Source of the DNA: Flavobacteriales bacterium
GTDB taxonomy: Bacteria; Bacteroidota; Bacteroidia; Flavobacteriales; Schleiferiaceae
Assembly: GCA_012269745.1 (NCBI GenBank)
Contig: JAAXJR010000036.1
Coordinates: forward strand, 36,753 to 73,125
Direction: 5' to 3'
Length of the DNA stretch: 36,373 nt
A program made the position numbers and the translations under genes. Below the pieces are notes generated by a model. The model was given only the letters and a program-made list of their open reading frames with translations, was not told where the DNA came from and did not search any database. Position 1 is the first letter of the stretch; every line of letters begins with the position of its first letter. Below are positions 35,193 through 36,373 of this stretch, piece after piece.

Positions 35193-35649
35193 GGTTAATC
35201 ATCTTTAGGTATTCCACTAAGGTCTCAAGCTTTTCTTCCAAGGAGTGGTCGCCATCGACTGTGAAATCTGCATTATTATAGGTTCCCTGCAAATCTACGC
35301 GAAGCGCATATTTCCTCGCATACCAATACCATCCTAAGGTTTCATCATTGCACAAATTCAAGACAAAATGTTTGTTTTCAGTCATCATGGGTAGTGCAAC
35401 AGCAGGTTCACCTTTGAGATTCAAGTCATTTTGATAGAGTACACTGCTAGTTACCTCTTGATCCTTATGTCGTTTTTCTTTGATCAAACGCACGCCTTGA
35501 GCACGTTTAAAATATTGCTTCACTACGGCCAATTCTGCTTCGGTGTTATGAATAACAGTCACAGAAGAATTCTCATCGAGCGCAACATTAGTGCTTGTCG
35601 GTGAAGCCTTGATCAGTTGTTTTCGATAAAAGTTTTTCAGGAATTTCAT
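35185..35649 (-). CDS. DUF6913-like small protein
   Basis: The 154-residue protein has no signal peptide or membrane segment. Its N-terminus is basic (MKFLKNFYRKQLIKASP), and a conserved-looking core, SSVTVIHNTEAELAVVK, precedes LYQNDLNLKGEPAVALP. Its place between ligA and dapA in flavobacteria, with 4- and 8-base overlaps, is what I recall for the DUF6913 family. No function is known to me. Confidence 0.7.
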   Translation of the reverse strand: MKFLKNFYRKQLIKASPTSTNVALDENSSVTVIHNTEAELAVVKQYFKRAQGVRLIKEKRHKDQEVTSSVLYQNDLNLKGEPAVALPMMTENKHFVLNLCNDETLGWYWYARKYALRVDLQGTYNNADFTVDGDHSLEEKLETLVEYLKMINHE

Positions 35650-36373
35650 AGGCCGAGTAACTCAATAAAATCTTGCTCACTTAAAATCGGCACCCCTAAT
35701 GATTCTGCTTTCTTCAATTTAGATGGTCCCATACCTTCACCAGCGACCACATAAGTTGTTTTACCACTAATGGAACCAACATTTTGACCACCATATTTCT
35801 CGATTGTGTCCTTCAATTCATTGCGAGAGAACCGTTCGAAAACACCAGAAACAACAATCTTCGCTCCAGTTATTGGACTTTCAGTAATGCTATCCTCAGA
35901 TTGAACTATTTCTAATTGTACACCAGCTTCTATGAGAGCATCAAGAACTAAAGCATTGTTCTCCGATCTGAAATAACTGTGGACTTCACGGGCAATAACC
36001 TCTCCCATAGAATCTACGGCAGTGACATCTTCTATAGAGGCCTCTGCCAGCGCGTACATCGAACCAAAATGTTTAGCAAGCTTTTTAGCCACAGTGGCCC
36101 CAACGTGTCTAATTCCTAATCCGAACAGCACGCGCTCAAACGGAACCTTTTTACTTTCAGCAATACCTTCGAGAATGTTTTGAACGCTCTTCTCCTTAAA
36201 TCCTTCCAATTCTATCAATTGATCGAAAGTCAGTGAATACAGATCTCCAGGATGTCTAATTAGGTCTTTCTCAACGAAGAGTTGAACAGTTTCACTACCC
36301 ATGCCAGCAATATCCATGGCCTTTCTACTTATGTAGTGTTCAATTCTTCCACTTACCTGCGGCGGACAACTCT
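35646..36373 (-). CDS. ligA: NAD-dependent DNA ligase, C-terminal part (LigA), 5' end outside window
   Basis: The frame is open to the window edge (bases 36372-36373 are a partial codon), so about 241 C-terminal residues are seen. The first visible residues, SCPPQVSGRIEHYISRKAMD, hold the last zinc-finger Cys. Next come helix-hairpin-helix repeats (ELEGFKEKSVQNILEGIAES, GLGIRHVGATVAKKLAKHFG) and a BRCT domain (GAKIVVSGVFERFSRNELKD, ending in ILSEQDFIELLGL). The adenylation Lys and OB fold lie outside. The stop overlaps the DUF6913-like start by 4 bases. Confidence 0.96.
   Translation of the reverse strand, partial: SCPPQVSGRIEHYISRKAMDIAGMGSETVQLFVEKDLIRHPGDLYSLTFDQLIELEGFKEKSVQNILEGIAESKKVPFERVLFGLGIRHVGATVAKKLAKHFGSMYALAEASIEDVTAVDSMGEVIAREVHSYFRSENNALVLDALIEAGVQLEIVQSEDSITESPITGAKIVVSGVFERFSRNELKDTIEKYGGQNVGSISGKTTYVVAGEGMGPSKLKKAESLGVPILSEQDFIELLGL

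Overview
The window looks like chromosomal core DNA from a Bacteroidota bacterium, most likely of the order Flavobacteriales. Four things point there. The run ligA - DUF6913-like gene - dapA - glycosyltransferase - bamD - rpoZ(Rpb6-type) - coaBC - DUF4835-like gene - recN - fabI resembles flavobacterial gene order. The RNA polymerase omega gene is of the Bacteroidota type. Several intergenic regions carry the Bacteroidota -7 promoter element TAnnTTTG, and start codons generally lack clear Shine-Dalgarno sequences. I see no rRNA, tRNA, CRISPR array, insertion sequence or phage gene, and no gene-free stretch over 300 bases.

Layout. 1-582 is the 3' end of a DNA polymerase III alpha gene. 732-4662 (minus) holds gyrA and a secreted TPR protein. 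4896-7502 is clpC, meeting tail-to-tail an exonuclease/GIY-YIG fusion gene (7499-8767). 8810-15357 (plus) is a tightly packed chain of eight genes: DUF456-like membrane protein, ABC ATPase, ABC permease with a His-rich loop, two tandem secreted CFFCG proteins, an alpha/beta hydrolase, a BatA-domain protein and a divergent dihydroorotase. 15354-16136 is a PhnP-like metallo-hydrolase, and 16231-17658 a conserved protein of unknown function.

The most interesting part is 17655-24399 (minus). It starts with a MerR/B12-binding regulator of the CarH/LitR photoreceptor type and an ECF sigma factor. These are followed without real gaps by crtI, crtB, idi, a 6-pyruvoyl-tetrahydropterin synthase homologue, folE and a DNA photolyase. 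This reads as a light-response island that couples carotenoid production, pterin synthesis and light-driven DNA repair under a cobalamin-based light sensor. The 97-bp gap between the regulator and the sigma gene is almost entirely one imperfect 78-bp dyad. It contains two tandem 13-bp units and overlaps a TAnnTTTG element, so it is a good candidate operator.

24509-27453 (plus) carries prfC translationally coupled to a GT39-type membrane glycosyltransferase. A hairpin terminator in the 3' end of the latter serves the oppositely oriented fabI. 27497-36373 (minus) is the conserved envelope/housekeeping run from fabI back to ligA, which is cut by the window edge.
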